This document shows positions 1-8,855 of a stretch of DNA of 64,000 nucleotides, one piece after another. The notes under the pieces are model-generated. The model was not told the origin of the DNA. It worked only from the letters and a program-made list of their open reading frames with translations, and searched no databases. Every line of letters begins with the position of its first letter. The first letter of the stretch is position 1. Origin of the DNA: JBMDXB01 sp048594885 (GTDB lineage Bacteria; Acidobacteriota; Vicinamibacteria; Vicinamibacterales; 2-12-FULL-66-21); NCBI GenBank assembly GCA_048594885.1, contig JBMDXB010000093.1:62001-126000 (forward strand), read 5' to 3'. Both the position numbers and the translations under genes were made by a program.

Positions 1-1815
1 GTGCTGAACCCGACGACACTGTCGTTCAGCGCGACGCGGCTGGGGCCGAACCCGGCGAATCAGACCATCGCGCTGAGCAACGGCGGCGACGGTGACCTGT
101 CGTGGACAGCCTCGAGCAATCAGTCCTGGTTGACCGTGTCGCCCGGGAGCGGCACCGGCAATGCCACGCTGACGGCGTCGGTCAACACTTCTGGTCTGAC
201 GGCAGGCACGCACAATGCGACGATCACGGTGACCGACGCGGGCGCCACCAACTCGCCGCAGACGGTCGCGGTGACGTTGACGCTTGCACCCGCACAGCGC
301 TCCATCGTCCTCAGCCCGACGTCGCTGTCCTTCAGCGCAACGCGCCTCGGACCGAATCCCGCGAATCAGACGATCTCACTCACCAACGGTGGTGACGACA
401 CGCTGTCGTGGACGGCGTCGAGCAATTCGGCGTGGCTGCTGGTGTCGCCGGCAAGTGGGACGGGCAACGCGACGCTCACGGCCTCGGTCGACGTGACGGG
501 GCTGACCGCCGGCACCTACAACGGGATCATCACGGTCACCGATGCCGGCGCATCGAATTCGCCGCAAACCGTGGCCGTGACGCTGACCGTGACGCCGATC
601 CCGCGCTCGATCGTGCTGAACCCAGCCACGCTGTCGTTCAGCGCGACGCGGCTCGGGCCGAATCCCGCAAATCAGACCATCGCGCTGACCAACGGCGGCG
701 ATGGCGATCTGTCGTGGACGGCGTCGAGCAATCAGTCGTGGTTGACCGTGTCGCCGGCAAGCGGGACCGGCAACGCGACGCTGACGGCGTCGGTGAACAC
801 GACGGGGTTGACCGCCGGCACGCACACCGCAACGATCACGGTCACCGACGCGGGCGCGACGAACTCGCCGCAGACGGTCTCGGTGGCGCTGACGCTCGCG
901 CCGGCGCAGCGATCGATCGTGTTGAGCCCGACGTCGCTGTCGTTCAGCGCAACGCGCCTCGGGCCGAACCCGTCGAATCAATCGATCTCGCTGACCAACG
1001 GCGGCGATGACACCTTGTCGTGGGCGGCGTCGAGCAATCAACCCTGGTTGTTGGTCTCTCCCACGAGCGGCACCGGCAATGGGACGCTCACCGCGTCCGT
1101 CGATGTGACCGGGCTCGCCGCCGGCACCTATAACGCGACGATCACGGTCGCGGACGCCGGCGCATCGAACTCGCCGCAAACCGTCCCCGTGACGCTCACG
1201 GTTGCGCCGATCCCGCGCTCGATCGTGCTGGACCCGACCACGCTGTCGTTCAGCGCGACCCGTCTGGGCCCGAACCCCGCGAATCAGACCATCGCGCTGA
1301 CCAACGGCGGCGACGGCGAGCTGTCGTGGACGGCGTCGAGCAATCAGTCGTGGCTGAGCGTGTCGCCCACGGGCGGCACCGGCAACGCCACGCTCACGGC
1401 GTCGGTGGACATCACGGGTCTGTCCGCGGGCACCTACAACGGGACGATCACGATCGCGGATGCAGGCGCGACGAACTCGCCGCAGACGGTCTCAGTGACG
1501 CTGACGGTCAATGCGATCGCTCGCTCGATCGTGCTGAATCCAACCACCCTGTCGTTCAGCGCGACGCGGCTCGGGCCGAACCCTGCGAATCAGACCATCG
1601 CGCTGACCAACGGCGGCGACGGCACGCTGTCGTGGACGGCGTCGAGCAACCAGTCGTGGCTGGCCGTGTCGCCGGCGAGCGGCACCGGCGACGCCACGCT
1701 CACGGCGTCGGTCGACATCACCGGCCTGGCCGCGGGCACCTACAACGGCACCATCGCCGTGACGGACGGCGGCGCATCGAACTCGCCGCAAACCGTGGCG
1801 GTGACGCTGACCGTC
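1..1815 (+). repeat. Tandem 306-bp coding repeats with two alternating subtypes
   Basis: Modules 1-6 of the BACON-like gene repeat every 102 codons. The early modules alternate between a type with LNPxTLSF plus DGDLSW and a type with LSPTSLSF plus DDTLSW. The higher-order unit is therefore two modules (about 612 bp), and it was probably copied as a pair. Such near-identical DNA repeats are prone to length change by recombination and to assembly collapse. Confidence 0.8.
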
Positions 1816-3117
1816 GCGCCGAAGCAGAACAGCATCGCGCCGAGCCCGTCGTCGCTCACGTTCACCGCGAAGCGAACGACGAATCCGGCGACGCAGACGG
1901 TCGCCGTGAACAACACCGGCGACGGCACGCTCGCGTGGACGGCGTCGGTATCGACGCAGAGCGGCGGGAGTTGGCTCGCGGTATCGCCGTCGAGCGGCGG
2001 CAACGGAACGGTGGTCACCGTCACGGTCACCTCGTCGTCGCTGCCACCGGGGACTTACAGCGGCACGCTCACGATCACCGACGCGAGCGCGGATAACTCG
2101 CCGGTGCAGGTCCCGGTCACGCTGACCGTGACCGCCGCGCCGACGATCGGGCTTTCGTCTGTTTCCCTCAGCTTCACCGCGAAGCATCTGGGATCGATCC
2201 CGTCGAACCAGACGGTGACGCTGAGCAACACCGGCGACGCGACGCTCACCTACACGGCAGGCGCGACCAGCTCCGGGTGGCTCTCGGTGTCACCCGGCTC
2301 CGGCAGCGTGGCCGCGAGCGGCAACACGACGCTGACGATTTCAGTCGACAACACCGGGCTGACGCCCGGGACCTACACGGGCTCGATCGCGATTAGCGAT
2401 TCGTCCGCGACGAATTCGCCGCAGACCATCAACGTCACGCATGTCGTGACGGCGGCGCCGAGAATCGCGGTCGACCAGGCGTCGATGTCGTTCTCCAGCG
2501 CACGGCTGACGGTGTGCAACGGCGTCACTGGCGGGGCGAACCCGGCGAATCAGACGTTGGCGCTCAGCAACACTGGCAGCGCCACACTCAATTACGCCAT
2601 CTCGTCGTCTGCGTCATGGCTGTCGGTCAGCCCGGTGAGCGGCAGCGTCGCAACCAGCGGGAGCACGAACCTGACGGTCTCGATCGATCTGACCGGCCTC
2701 ACGGCCGGAACGTACAACGGCGCGATCACGATCACTGACGCGAACGCTTCGAACTCGCCGCAGACGGTGTCAGTCACGCTGACGGTCACGGCGGCGGCTC
2801 CGCGGCTGTGCGTCACGACGGCGACAGGAGGCTTGACACTCGCGCTCGGGAACATTTCGAAGAACACCACGGTCACGGGCGATATCTTCATCACCAACGC
2901 GGGCGACGGAACGCTGACGTGGGCGTCGACGACACCGACCTCGGTGTTCAGACACACGATCAGCCGGATGCCGACGAGCGGCACGGCGCCGACGACAGTG
3001 GTCTTCAGCGTGAAGCCGGCGAACAACTCGACTACTGGGTCGTACTCGACGACGTTCGACATTACCGGCTCCGACGGGACGACGGTGACGGTGACGGTGA
3101 CCTGGACGACCGTGTAG
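1..3117 (+). CDS. BACON-like Ig-fold repeat surface protein, 3' part (partial)
   Basis: The protein is ten tandem beta-rich modules of about 100 residues. Each contains a version of LSFSATRLGPNPANQT, then SWTASSNQSWL, SPASGTGN and GLTAGTYN, ending TNSPQTVAVTLTV. This resembles BACON or similar Ig-like modules, which are exported and take part in adhesion or glycan/mucin contact. The first six modules are nearly identical to each other; the last four diverge, and the tenth is shortest. A GTG lies at base 1, but the first module is already complete at the edge, so the gene almost certainly begins upstream with a signal peptide and perhaps catalytic or further repeat domains. No C-terminal anchor or sorting signal is visible. 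The family is assigned from repeat pattern; the ligand is unknown. Confidence 0.75.
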   Translation: MLNPTTLSFSATRLGPNPANQTIALSNGGDGDLSWTASSNQSWLTVSPGSGTGNATLTASVNTSGLTAGTHNATITVTDAGATNSPQTVAVTLTLAPAQRSIVLSPTSLSFSATRLGPNPANQTISLTNGGDDTLSWTASSNSAWLLVSPASGTGNATLTASVDVTGLTAGTYNGIITVTDAGASNSPQTVAVTLTVTPIPRSIVLNPATLSFSATRLGPNPANQTIALTNGGDGDLSWTASSNQSWLTVSPASGTGNATLTASVNTTGLTAGTHTATITVTDAGATNSPQTVSVALTLAPAQRSIVLSPTSLSFSATRLGPNPSNQSISLTNGGDDTLSWAASSNQPWLLVSPTSGTGNGTLTASVDVTGLAAGTYNATITVADAGASNSPQTVPVTLTVAPIPRSIVLDPTTLSFSATRLGPNPANQTIALTNGGDGELSWTASSNQSWLSVSPTGGTGNATLTASVDITGLSAGTYNGTITIADAGATNSPQTVSVTLTVNAIARSIVLNPTTLSFSATRLGPNPANQTIALTNGGDGTLSWTASSNQSWLAVSPASGTGDATLTASVDITGLAAGTYNGTIAVTDGGASNSPQTVAVTLTVAPKQNSIAPSPSSLTFTAKRTTNPATQTVAVNNTGDGTLAWTASVSTQSGGSWLAVSPSSGGNGTVVTVTVTSSSLPPGTYSGTLTITDASADNSPVQVPVTLTVTAAPTIGLSSVSLSFTAKHLGSIPSNQTVTLSNTGDATLTYTAGATSSGWLSVSPGSGSVAASGNTTLTISVDNTGLTPGTYTGSIAISDSSATNSPQTINVTHVVTAAPRIAVDQASMSFSSARLTVCNGVTGGANPANQTLALSNTGSATLNYAISSSASWLSVSPVSGSVATSGSTNLTVSIDLTGLTAGTYNGAITITDANASNSPQTVSVTLTVTAAAPRLCVTTATGGLTLALGNISKNTTVTGDIFITNAGDGTLTWASTTPTSVFRHTISRMPTSGTAPTTVVFSVKPANNSTTGSYSTTFDITGSDGTTVTVTVTWTTV

Positions 3118-3156
3118 TCCGAGTCGTCCGAGTCGTCCGAGTCGTCCGAGTTATCC
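3116..3156 (+). repeat. 9-bp tandem repeat (GAGTCGTCC) between convergent genes
   Basis: GAGTCGTCC is repeated three times with partial copies on each side, just after the TAG of the repeat-protein gene and before the convergent toxin gene. It is a short simple repeat of unknown role. It is not a CRISPR, since there are no spacers. Confidence 0.6.
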
Positions 3157-3164
3157 GATGGGCC

Positions 3165-3695
3165 TCAAACGAAGTGGCGCACGCGCGCGAGCAACTCTTC
3201 GGCGGGACGGCCCTTGTACACGGCACGCCAGCCGACGATCGCCGGACGCCGGCCGTAAAGCACGACGGCTCGCGCCTCGCGCGGCGGCCCGGGCCAGAGT
3301 CCGCCGTCGACGCGATGTCCGGCCGCGCCGCCTTCTTTGAGTGCGGCCGACGGGACCTCCAGCCGCGTGGCGCCGCGCGCTCTCAGTTGGCGCGCCGCCT
3401 CGCGACAGGCGGCGTAGGACGCAGGGCCTCCTCTCAGCGTCGCGGCAGGAAGCTCGGGAATCGCGGCCGGTTCGCTCTCGTCGATCTCCACGGCCCAAAT
3501 CGCGCGGCGGATCGTCACCAGGTCTTCGGCCTCGGTGATTTCCTCATGGCGGAGGAACTCCGCCCACGCCCCATCAGGAGTGTCGGAAAAGTAGTGGGCC
3601 GGTCCCTCGCCGGCATCATGCCAGCGTCCCGCCGGCTGCGAGCCATCCTCCCACAGAAATGGTAGGCGCGGATCGGTATGCCGGAACAGGATCAC
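3165..3695 (-). CDS. RES-domain toxin (NAD+-degrading family)
   Basis: This 176-residue protein has the RES-family N-terminus (FRHTD then LPFLWEDG) followed by GRWHDAG, HYFSDTPDGAWAEFLRH and a basic C-terminal half. RES toxins (Xre-RES systems such as MbcT) are known to break down NAD+ and stop growth. The start is GTG within a GTGA overlap with the upstream antitoxin gene, as expected for a toxin-antitoxin operon. The length is normal for the family and no disruption is visible. Family assignment is confident; NAD+ phosphorylase versus glycohydrolase activity is inferred only from relatives. Confidence 0.85.
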   Translation of the reverse strand: MILFRHTDPRLPFLWEDGSQPAGRWHDAGEGPAHYFSDTPDGAWAEFLRHEEITEAEDLVTIRRAIWAVEIDESEPAAIPELPAATLRGGPASYAACREAARQLRARGATRLEVPSAALKEGGAAGHRVDGGLWPGPPREARAVVLYGRRPAIVGWRAVYKGRPAEELLARVRHFV

Positions 3696-4447
3696 GTCGC
3701 TGGAGATGCCGTGAGAGAGCGCGCTAACTCGCGCACGGCGGTTGCTCCCGCGTCTTCCGGCTGCCAGTCGCGTCCGAGCGCCTCTACCGGCGACCGCCCA
3801 TCGAGACGCGTCCGTCGCCGCTCGAACCAGCGGCGAATCCCGATTTCGTTGTATGCGCCGGCAAGGTCACCAACGACGAGCGCCAGAAAGTGCAGCCGTG
3901 CCGCGACGTTATCGGGCGTGCGGCGTTCACCCTGCGCGTAGCGGTGCACGCTCGCCGGCGAGATGCTCAGGAGCCGCGCCAGGTGGTCACGGTCGAAGAC
4001 GGTCAGCAGGCGGGGCCATTCCGTCGCGGGCAGAGGCGATTCCTCGAGCAGCTTCCGGATCTCCCGCAAGCGCTCCGCCACCAGCGCGGCGTCCGAGGGA
4101 TCGGTCCGCACAAACTCGGCCGCCGCGCGACCGCCGATGCCGACTTCACGAACACGCAGGACCACCCGCCTGACGATCGGGTAGGAGAGCGCGTCGAAGT
4201 CCCAAGCGTCCTCAACCAGGCCGACGGCATGGGCCGTTCGCACCGTGTCAGCGGCCGCCTGGGCGAGTGCTGGGTCCCGGAGCGGATATCGTTCGGATTT
4301 CGATTGGAACAATCTATTTCTCCGAAGGTAATCCACATCATATCCGAATGCGCCGCGCGAGTCCACTCGCGGGGTAAGCGGGCGACCCGAGGTCCGGCAG
4401 TCCCGATAGCCGGAACACGGGCCCGGCAGCAACATATTCGGTGGCAT
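3692..4447 (-). CDS. DUF2384 / Xre-MbcA-ParS-type antitoxin
   Basis: The C-terminal part carries the DUF2384 signature: WFERRRTRLDGRSPVEAL followed by a short helix. Before it is an Xre-like helix-turn-helix (RLLSISPASVHRYAQGERRT). This is the usual antitoxin of RES toxins. It binds the toxin and usually represses its own promoter. It lies directly upstream of the RES gene with a 4-nt overlap. The first 40 or so residues (MPPNMLLPGPCSGYRD...) look unlike coding sequence. Other starts are a GTG at 4336 or a TTG at 4312, giving about 215 or 206 residues. The exact start is unsettled. Confidence 0.8.
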   Translation of the reverse strand: MPPNMLLPGPCSGYRDCRTSGRPLTPRVDSRGAFGYDVDYLRRNRLFQSKSERYPLRDPALAQAAADTVRTAHAVGLVEDAWDFDALSYPIVRRVVLRVREVGIGGRAAAEFVRTDPSDAALVAERLREIRKLLEESPLPATEWPRLLTVFDRDHLARLLSISPASVHRYAQGERRTPDNVAARLHFLALVVGDLAGAYNEIGIRRWFERRRTRLDGRSPVEALGRDWQPEDAGATAVRELARSLTASPAT

Positions 4448-4582
4448 CTCGAGGAGCTACGGGCGCGCGCAGCCTTCACGAAATGTAGCTTTGCTGCGCT
4501 CAAAACAATCAAGTCCCGCAAATACAGATGCTTACAGACTACCCCTGCGTCGGTATGGCGCTTGCTCAAGGGCAGGCAGCCC

Positions 4583-5290
4583 ATGCAGAAAACATCGCTG
4601 CCTGCTGCCAGCCGCCGGCTGCCTGATGCCGGCTTGCCCGCCGTAGCGCGCACGAGCTCGAGGCGCGCGGAGGCGGGCGTGACGCTTGTCGAGATCACGG
4701 TCGTCCTGAGCGTCGTGGCGATTCTCGCTGCGGCCGCGGCGCCGGTGGCAAAGCGCACGGTCGATCGCAGCCGTCAGAGCCGGGCGCTGACCGACGCGCA
4801 GGGCATCCGCACCGCCGTCCTGAACTTCCTGACCGATATGCCGGGCTATACCGGCTTCACGATCAACGGCGCCGCGGCCGGCACCACTGTCCGGATGCTC
4901 GTCAGCGACGGAGACACGCCGGAACTCGGCGCCGGCGCCGGCGAGTGGGACGACCCGGTGGACAACGTCGGCGGCCTCACGGACTTCATGGAGCGCCACC
5001 TCGTGGTCAACGACCCGCGCGGTCTCGGGACTTCTCCGTATCCGACGAGCGGCGCGAGCACATGGCGCGGCGCATACCTCACCGGACCCGTCGATCCGGA
5101 TCCCTGGGGCAACCGTTACGCCTCGAACGTGCGCTGGCTGAAGGACACGCCGCGCAGCAACGACGTCATCGTGCTGTCGTGCGGTCCAAACGAAGCCATC
5201 GACACCCAATTCACCGTCAACGGCATCATGCCCGGCGACGACGACATCATCGTCGTCGTTCGGCGCGACATCGGGGTGAGCGTGCCATGA
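4583..5290 (+). CDS. Type IV pilin-like / pseudopilin 1
   Basis: A prepilin leader ends in AEAG, with cleavage expected before VTLVE, and is followed by a hydrophobic helix (VVLSVVAILAAAAAPV). Glu at mature position 5 is present. The C-terminal domain has WRGAYLTGP and DPWGNRY, the calcium-loop-like signature of GspG-type pseudopilins. The ATG at 4583 gives a 30-odd-residue leader, long but typical for this cluster. The reading frame is open far upstream, but that part does not look coding. It is the first of seven consecutive pseudopilin-type genes and overlaps the next by ATGA. It is inserted in the inner membrane and assembled by the GspE/GspF-like machinery downstream. Confidence 0.85.
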   Translation: MQKTSLPAASRRLPDAGLPAVARTSSRRAEAGVTLVEITVVLSVVAILAAAAAPVAKRTVDRSRQSRALTDAQGIRTAVLNFLTDMPGYTGFTINGAAAGTTVRMLVSDGDTPELGAGAGEWDDPVDNVGGLTDFMERHLVVNDPRGLGTSPYPTSGASTWRGAYLTGPVDPDPWGNRYASNVRWLKDTPRSNDVIVLSCGPNEAIDTQFTVNGIMPGDDDIIVVVRRDIGVSVP

Positions 5291-6093
5291 CGCTGAGCGC
5301 TGTCCGCTGCTCGCTGGCCGCCGTTCGCCGCAGCGAAGCCGGGCTGTCGCTCGTCGAGACGACGATCATTCTCACAGTCCTTGCGACGCTGACGGCGGCG
5401 CTGTCGCCGGCGATCGCGACGTACGTCGATCAGGCGCGCCAGGCGCGGACGCGGCAGGACGTCCAGGTCATCGGCGAAGCGATTCAGACCTTCATCGACG
5501 ACAACGGCGAGGTGATGTTCCTGAGGAACGGGAGCAACGGCGCCAGCGACGAAACGCCGCCCACGCGAATCAGCAATCGCGTGGATCTGCTCGTGAGCGA
5601 CGGCGACATTCCGACGCTGGCGACCTCGGTGTCGACGGAGAGCTTCTGGACGCAGACCGTCAATCTCGCGGAAGTCGACACGCTGTCGAACCACCTCGTC
5701 GAGAACCAGCCCGGGAACAGCGACACCCAGCGCTACCGCACTCCCGCGGACATCATCGTGTCCGGCGGCGGCAACAACATCGACTTCACCAGCGCCGATT
5801 CCGCCGGCTACAACGCGCCGTACGCGTGGCGCGGCGCTTACCTGCGCGGACCGGTGAGCGCCGATCCGTGGGGCAACCGATACGCAGTAAACGTCGGCTT
5901 TCTGGACCCGAGAGCGAGCACGTCGATCAGCGGTATCAGCGGCACGTGCAGCTATCCGACGGATTATCCCAAGGCAGACGTGTTCGTCCTCTCAGCCGGA
6001 CCCGATCAGGAGGTCGACACGCCATCCTGCCAGGACGGCGCGAAGCCGGGCGACAACGACGTCATCTTCGTGGTGAGCGGCCATGCGAAGTAG
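5287..6093 (+). CDS. Type IV pilin-like / pseudopilin 2
   Basis: The leader ends EAG before LSLVE, followed by the hydrophobic helix TTIILTVLATLTAALSPAI. The globular domain includes WRGAYLRGP and DPWGNRYAVNV. The start ATG overlaps the previous stop (ATGA), so the genes are translationally coupled. Two regions absent from the shorter paralogues lie near residues 80-190. A Cys pair late in the protein (GTCSYP, SCQDG) could form a disulfide in the periplasm. Its partner pilins are the adjacent paralogues. Confidence 0.85.
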   Translation: MTLSAVRCSLAAVRRSEAGLSLVETTIILTVLATLTAALSPAIATYVDQARQARTRQDVQVIGEAIQTFIDDNGEVMFLRNGSNGASDETPPTRISNRVDLLVSDGDIPTLATSVSTESFWTQTVNLAEVDTLSNHLVENQPGNSDTQRYRTPADIIVSGGGNNIDFTSADSAGYNAPYAWRGAYLRGPVSADPWGNRYAVNVGFLDPRASTSISGISGTCSYPTDYPKADVFVLSAGPDQEVDTPSCQDGAKPGDNDVIFVVSGHAK

Positions 6094-6877
6094 GCGGGGG
6101 GCTGGGGGGCCGGGGGACCGGAGGGCCGGCGTGGGCGCCGAAGCGCGAAGCGCGAAGGCGGCGGAGCGAGGGATCTCGCTCGTCGAGGCAACCATCATCC
6201 TCGCCGTTCTCTCGATCCTCACCGCCATCATGGCGCCTGCAATCGGCGACTACGTCTCCGACGCGCGGGCGTCGCAGGCGAAGAAGGACGTCGAAACGAT
6301 CGGCACGGCGATCGCGAAGATGCTCGAGGACGTCGGCGAGACGTTCTTGCTGCAGGACGGCAACGGCGCGGCGGCGACGAATCCGCCGTCGCGCGCGAGT
6401 TCGAATCTAGTGAAGCTCGTCGTCACCGACGGCAACACGCCGTCGGTCGGCACCGCCCGCTCGAGCGGCACGCCGGACTGGGACGCGGCGGTGAACGACG
6501 GGACGGTCCAGACGCTCGAGGATCACCTGGTCACGAACACACCGAGCGGTCTGTCAGCGAACCGTTATCGCACCGCGTCGGACATGACCGTCGTCTCCAA
6601 CAATTTTGATCCGACCGATGGCGCAACGTTCAACTCGCCGAACGCCTGGCGCGGCGCCTACCTGCCAGGCCCGCTCGGACCGGATCCGTGGGGGCGCCGC
6701 TACGCGGTCAACGTGGAGTACCTGGAGCGGCCGCTCGGGACACCGGCCGGTCAGGTCACCGACGTGTTCGTCGTGTCGGCGGGGCAGAACGGGCTGATCG
6801 ACACCAGGTTCGATACGGACGGTGCCACCGGCGGAGGAGACGACCTGATCTACGTCGTGTCTGGCGGGACGCGGTGA
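6083..6877 (+). CDS. Type IV pilin-like / pseudopilin 3
   Basis: The start overlaps the end of pseudopilin 2 by 11 nt. The leader is Arg/Ala/Gly-rich and ends ERG before ISLVE, followed by ATIILAVLSILTAIMAPAI. The protein shares WRGAYLPGP and DPWGRRYAVNVEYL with its neighbours, and the central part (ANRYRTASDMTVV) is close to pseudopilin 2. It is therefore probably a tandem duplicate of that gene. It is membrane-embedded before assembly; its exact structural role (major, minor or tip) cannot be read from the sequence. Confidence 0.85.
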   Translation: MRSRRGAGGPGDRRAGVGAEARSAKAAERGISLVEATIILAVLSILTAIMAPAIGDYVSDARASQAKKDVETIGTAIAKMLEDVGETFLLQDGNGAAATNPPSRASSNLVKLVVTDGNTPSVGTARSSGTPDWDAAVNDGTVQTLEDHLVTNTPSGLSANRYRTASDMTVVSNNFDPTDGATFNSPNAWRGAYLPGPLGPDPWGRRYAVNVEYLERPLGTPAGQVTDVFVVSAGQNGLIDTRFDTDGATGGGDDLIYVVSGGTR

Positions 6878-7144
6878 CTCCAACTCTTGTAGGGCTGGTG
6901 CCAGACGGCGGCATCGAGATTTGTAGGATTCGGCGGGTGATAAACGGAAAGTCGTTGGTTTAGTGGAGGTTAGTCAAGCGGCATCGTCGTTGCTGTGGTG
7001 CCGCGCACAGGTTCCAGTCAAACGGATTCGGAGGTGCAGGCACGGCTGCGTTTTCCCGGCGCGCCGGCCACCATCACCGGGCTCGCGTTTGACGGAGGCT
7101 CGCAGGACAAGTCGGGCGGAGACGCCCGCAATCTGGAGGACAGC

Positions 7145-7879
7145 ATGGAACGCAAGCGAATCAATCAACGGGGCATGTCGCTGGTGGAGGTCACTATCAT
7201 CTTGATGACGCTGGCGATCCTCACCGCAGTAGCCGCACCGTCGATCAACGACTACGTGCAAGACGCGAAGGATGTCAAGGCGAAAGAGGACGTCGAGGCG
7301 ATCGGCATCTCAATTATGAGACTCGTCCGAGACACTGGAAAAGGCGCGCTGGTCAAGGACGGCACACTAGGCGTGACGATGGAGAATCGTGTGGACCTCC
7401 TGATCAGCGAGGGCAACACGCCGGCGGCAGGGGCCGCTGCGTTTGCCAATGCGAACCTCAACACGACTCCCATTGCCTGGAACGAGGCCAGCACGCACGC
7501 GAACGCCGACACGATGTTGAGACAGTTTGTATCCAACCTAGCGGGCTACTCGGCGCCGAGCTCCGATTCGTTCGTCCAGCCAGGTCCAGTGTCCGGAATT
7601 GGGTGGCGCGGTGCCTATCTGAGCCGAAGCATCGGGCCTGATCCGTGGGGTTATCGTTACGCTGCCAGCACTGCCTTCCTGCTGGCTGCCAATGACGCTG
7701 CGACCACCGGATCCGACGGCTATCGCGGGTGGACGAAAGACGTAGTTGTTGTCTCTGCTGGACGAGACGGAATCATCGCGTTGCCGTTCGGCGGCACGGG
7801 ATCGGGCGGAGACGCGGGCACTCTTGCGTCGAGTACATCCGACGATATCTTCTATGTAGTGTCAGGCAACAGTCGCTGA
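7145..7879 (+). CDS. Type IV pilin-like / pseudopilin 4
   Basis: A short leader ends QRG before MSLVE, with the helix VTIILMTLAILTAVAAPSI. Downstream are WRGAYLSRS, DPWGYRYAAS, and a C-terminus of about 50 residues including DVVVVSAGRDG. The ATG at 7145 follows a GGAGGACAGC ribosome-binding sequence. It is most similar to pseudopilin 6 (9697-10443), sharing KAKEDVEAIG and a Thr/Gly-rich tail. The 267-nt gap upstream holds no recognisable gene and may carry a separate promoter. Confidence 0.85.
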   Translation: MERKRINQRGMSLVEVTIILMTLAILTAVAAPSINDYVQDAKDVKAKEDVEAIGISIMRLVRDTGKGALVKDGTLGVTMENRVDLLISEGNTPAAGAAAFANANLNTTPIAWNEASTHANADTMLRQFVSNLAGYSAPSSDSFVQPGPVSGIGWRGAYLSRSIGPDPWGYRYAASTAFLLAANDAATTGSDGYRGWTKDVVVVSAGRDGIIALPFGGTGSGGDAGTLASSTSDDIFYVVSGNSR

Positions 7880-8001
7880 CGCTCACAACATCCATGCTGT
7901 TTCTCGCGGCTCCCTCTCGAGCGCTCCCCGGCGCTCGAGAGGCGCCCGCCGCGTCGAAGACTCTTGAGATCAACGCACGTTCCGCTGTGAGGGAGATTGC
8001 G

Positions 8002-8649
8002 ATGCGCAGCCCACGTGGCCGCACCGCCGCCAAAGGCGATTACGGGTTCACGCTCATCGAGCTGACGGTCGTGCTCGCGGTGATCGTGACGCTCGCGCTG
8101 ATCCTGACGCCCGCGGTCACGAACTATCTGAACGACTCGCGCGTCGCGCGGACGCGCAGCGACGTGCAGACGATCGCGTCGGCCATCCTGCAGTTCAACC
8201 GCGACACCGGTTTCTTCCCGCAATGGTCCGGGGCCGGCACGGCCGGCGGACCTGGCACGCAGGCGAACAAGGTCGACCTCCTCGTGTCATCCGGCAACAT
8301 CCCTCCCTCGGCGCAGACAACGGTCTGGGTGACCGGAACGACGGATCTGCTGTCGGATCAACTGCTATCCAACGCGCCGGGCTACACGATGAAGGGCGTG
8401 GCCGCGCAGTTCGGCTGGAGCGGACCATACCTGAACTCGGCGATGCTCGCCGACGCGTGGGGGAACCGCTACATGGTCAACGTTGGTCTGCTCGAGAGCA
8501 CGGCCGGACCGGTGACCGCGACCGGTGCCGTCAAGAACGCCGTGTGGGTCGTGTGCGCCGGCGCCAACGGCGCGATCGAGACGACCTACGCGCAGCCGGT
8601 CACGACGGCGGTCACGGGCGGCGACGACATCGCGGTGCGCGTGCAATAA
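8002..8649 (+). CDS. Type IV pilin-like / pseudopilin 5
   Basis: The leader ends DYG before FTLIE, the classic prepilin peptidase site, followed by LTVVLAVIVTLALILTPAV. The globular part includes DTGFFPQW, GWSGPYLNS and DAWGNRYMVNVGLL. It is near-identical in plan to pseudopilin 7 (10501-11124). The open frame extends upstream to 7729, but that part does not look coding, so the ATG at 8002 is chosen. The gene ends just before a heptamer repeat tract. Confidence 0.85.
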   Translation: MRSPRGRTAAKGDYGFTLIELTVVLAVIVTLALILTPAVTNYLNDSRVARTRSDVQTIASAILQFNRDTGFFPQWSGAGTAGGPGTQANKVDLLVSSGNIPPSAQTTVWVTGTTDLLSDQLLSNAPGYTMKGVAAQFGWSGPYLNSAMLADAWGNRYMVNVGLLESTAGPVTATGAVKNAVWVVCAGANGAIETTYAQPVTTAVTGGDDIAVRVQ

Positions 8650-8815
8650 GGCAAAGGCCAAAGCGCCAAAGGCCAAGGGCCAACCTGAAGGAACTTCCAA
8701 AGGCCAAACGGCCAAAGGCCAAACGGCCAAAGGCCAAACGGCCAAAGACCAAACGGCCAAAGACCAAACGGCCAAAGACCAAACGGCCAAAGACCAAACG
8801 GCCAAAGACCAAACC
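8650..8815 (+). repeat. Heptamer-based tandem tract (GGCCAAA family)
   Basis: After the pseudopilin stop, the sequence is built from GGCCAAAGGCCAAAC units (about three) and then GGCCAAAGACCAAAC units (about five), preceded by a more degenerate part. Relatives of this tract occur at 23038, 24026, 28208 and 31645. The long open frames across it (Lys/Gly/Gln/Arg repeats) are artefacts of the repeat and not genes. Confidence 0.85.
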
Positions 8816-8855
8816 GACCGCGTGGTGACATAGAATCTCTCCACGCAATTCAGCC

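Noticed and set aside
3890..4582. Extension of pseudopilin 1 upstream of its ATG
   Set aside because: It overlaps the antitoxin gene on the other strand and does not look like protein sequence.
8650..8815. CRISPR array
   Set aside because: Units are 7-15 nt with no spacers of unique sequence and no cas genes.
8223..8828. Long + strand frame with Lys/Gly/Gln/Arg repeats
   Set aside because: It arises from the GGCCAAA tract and overlaps a real pseudopilin gene in another frame.
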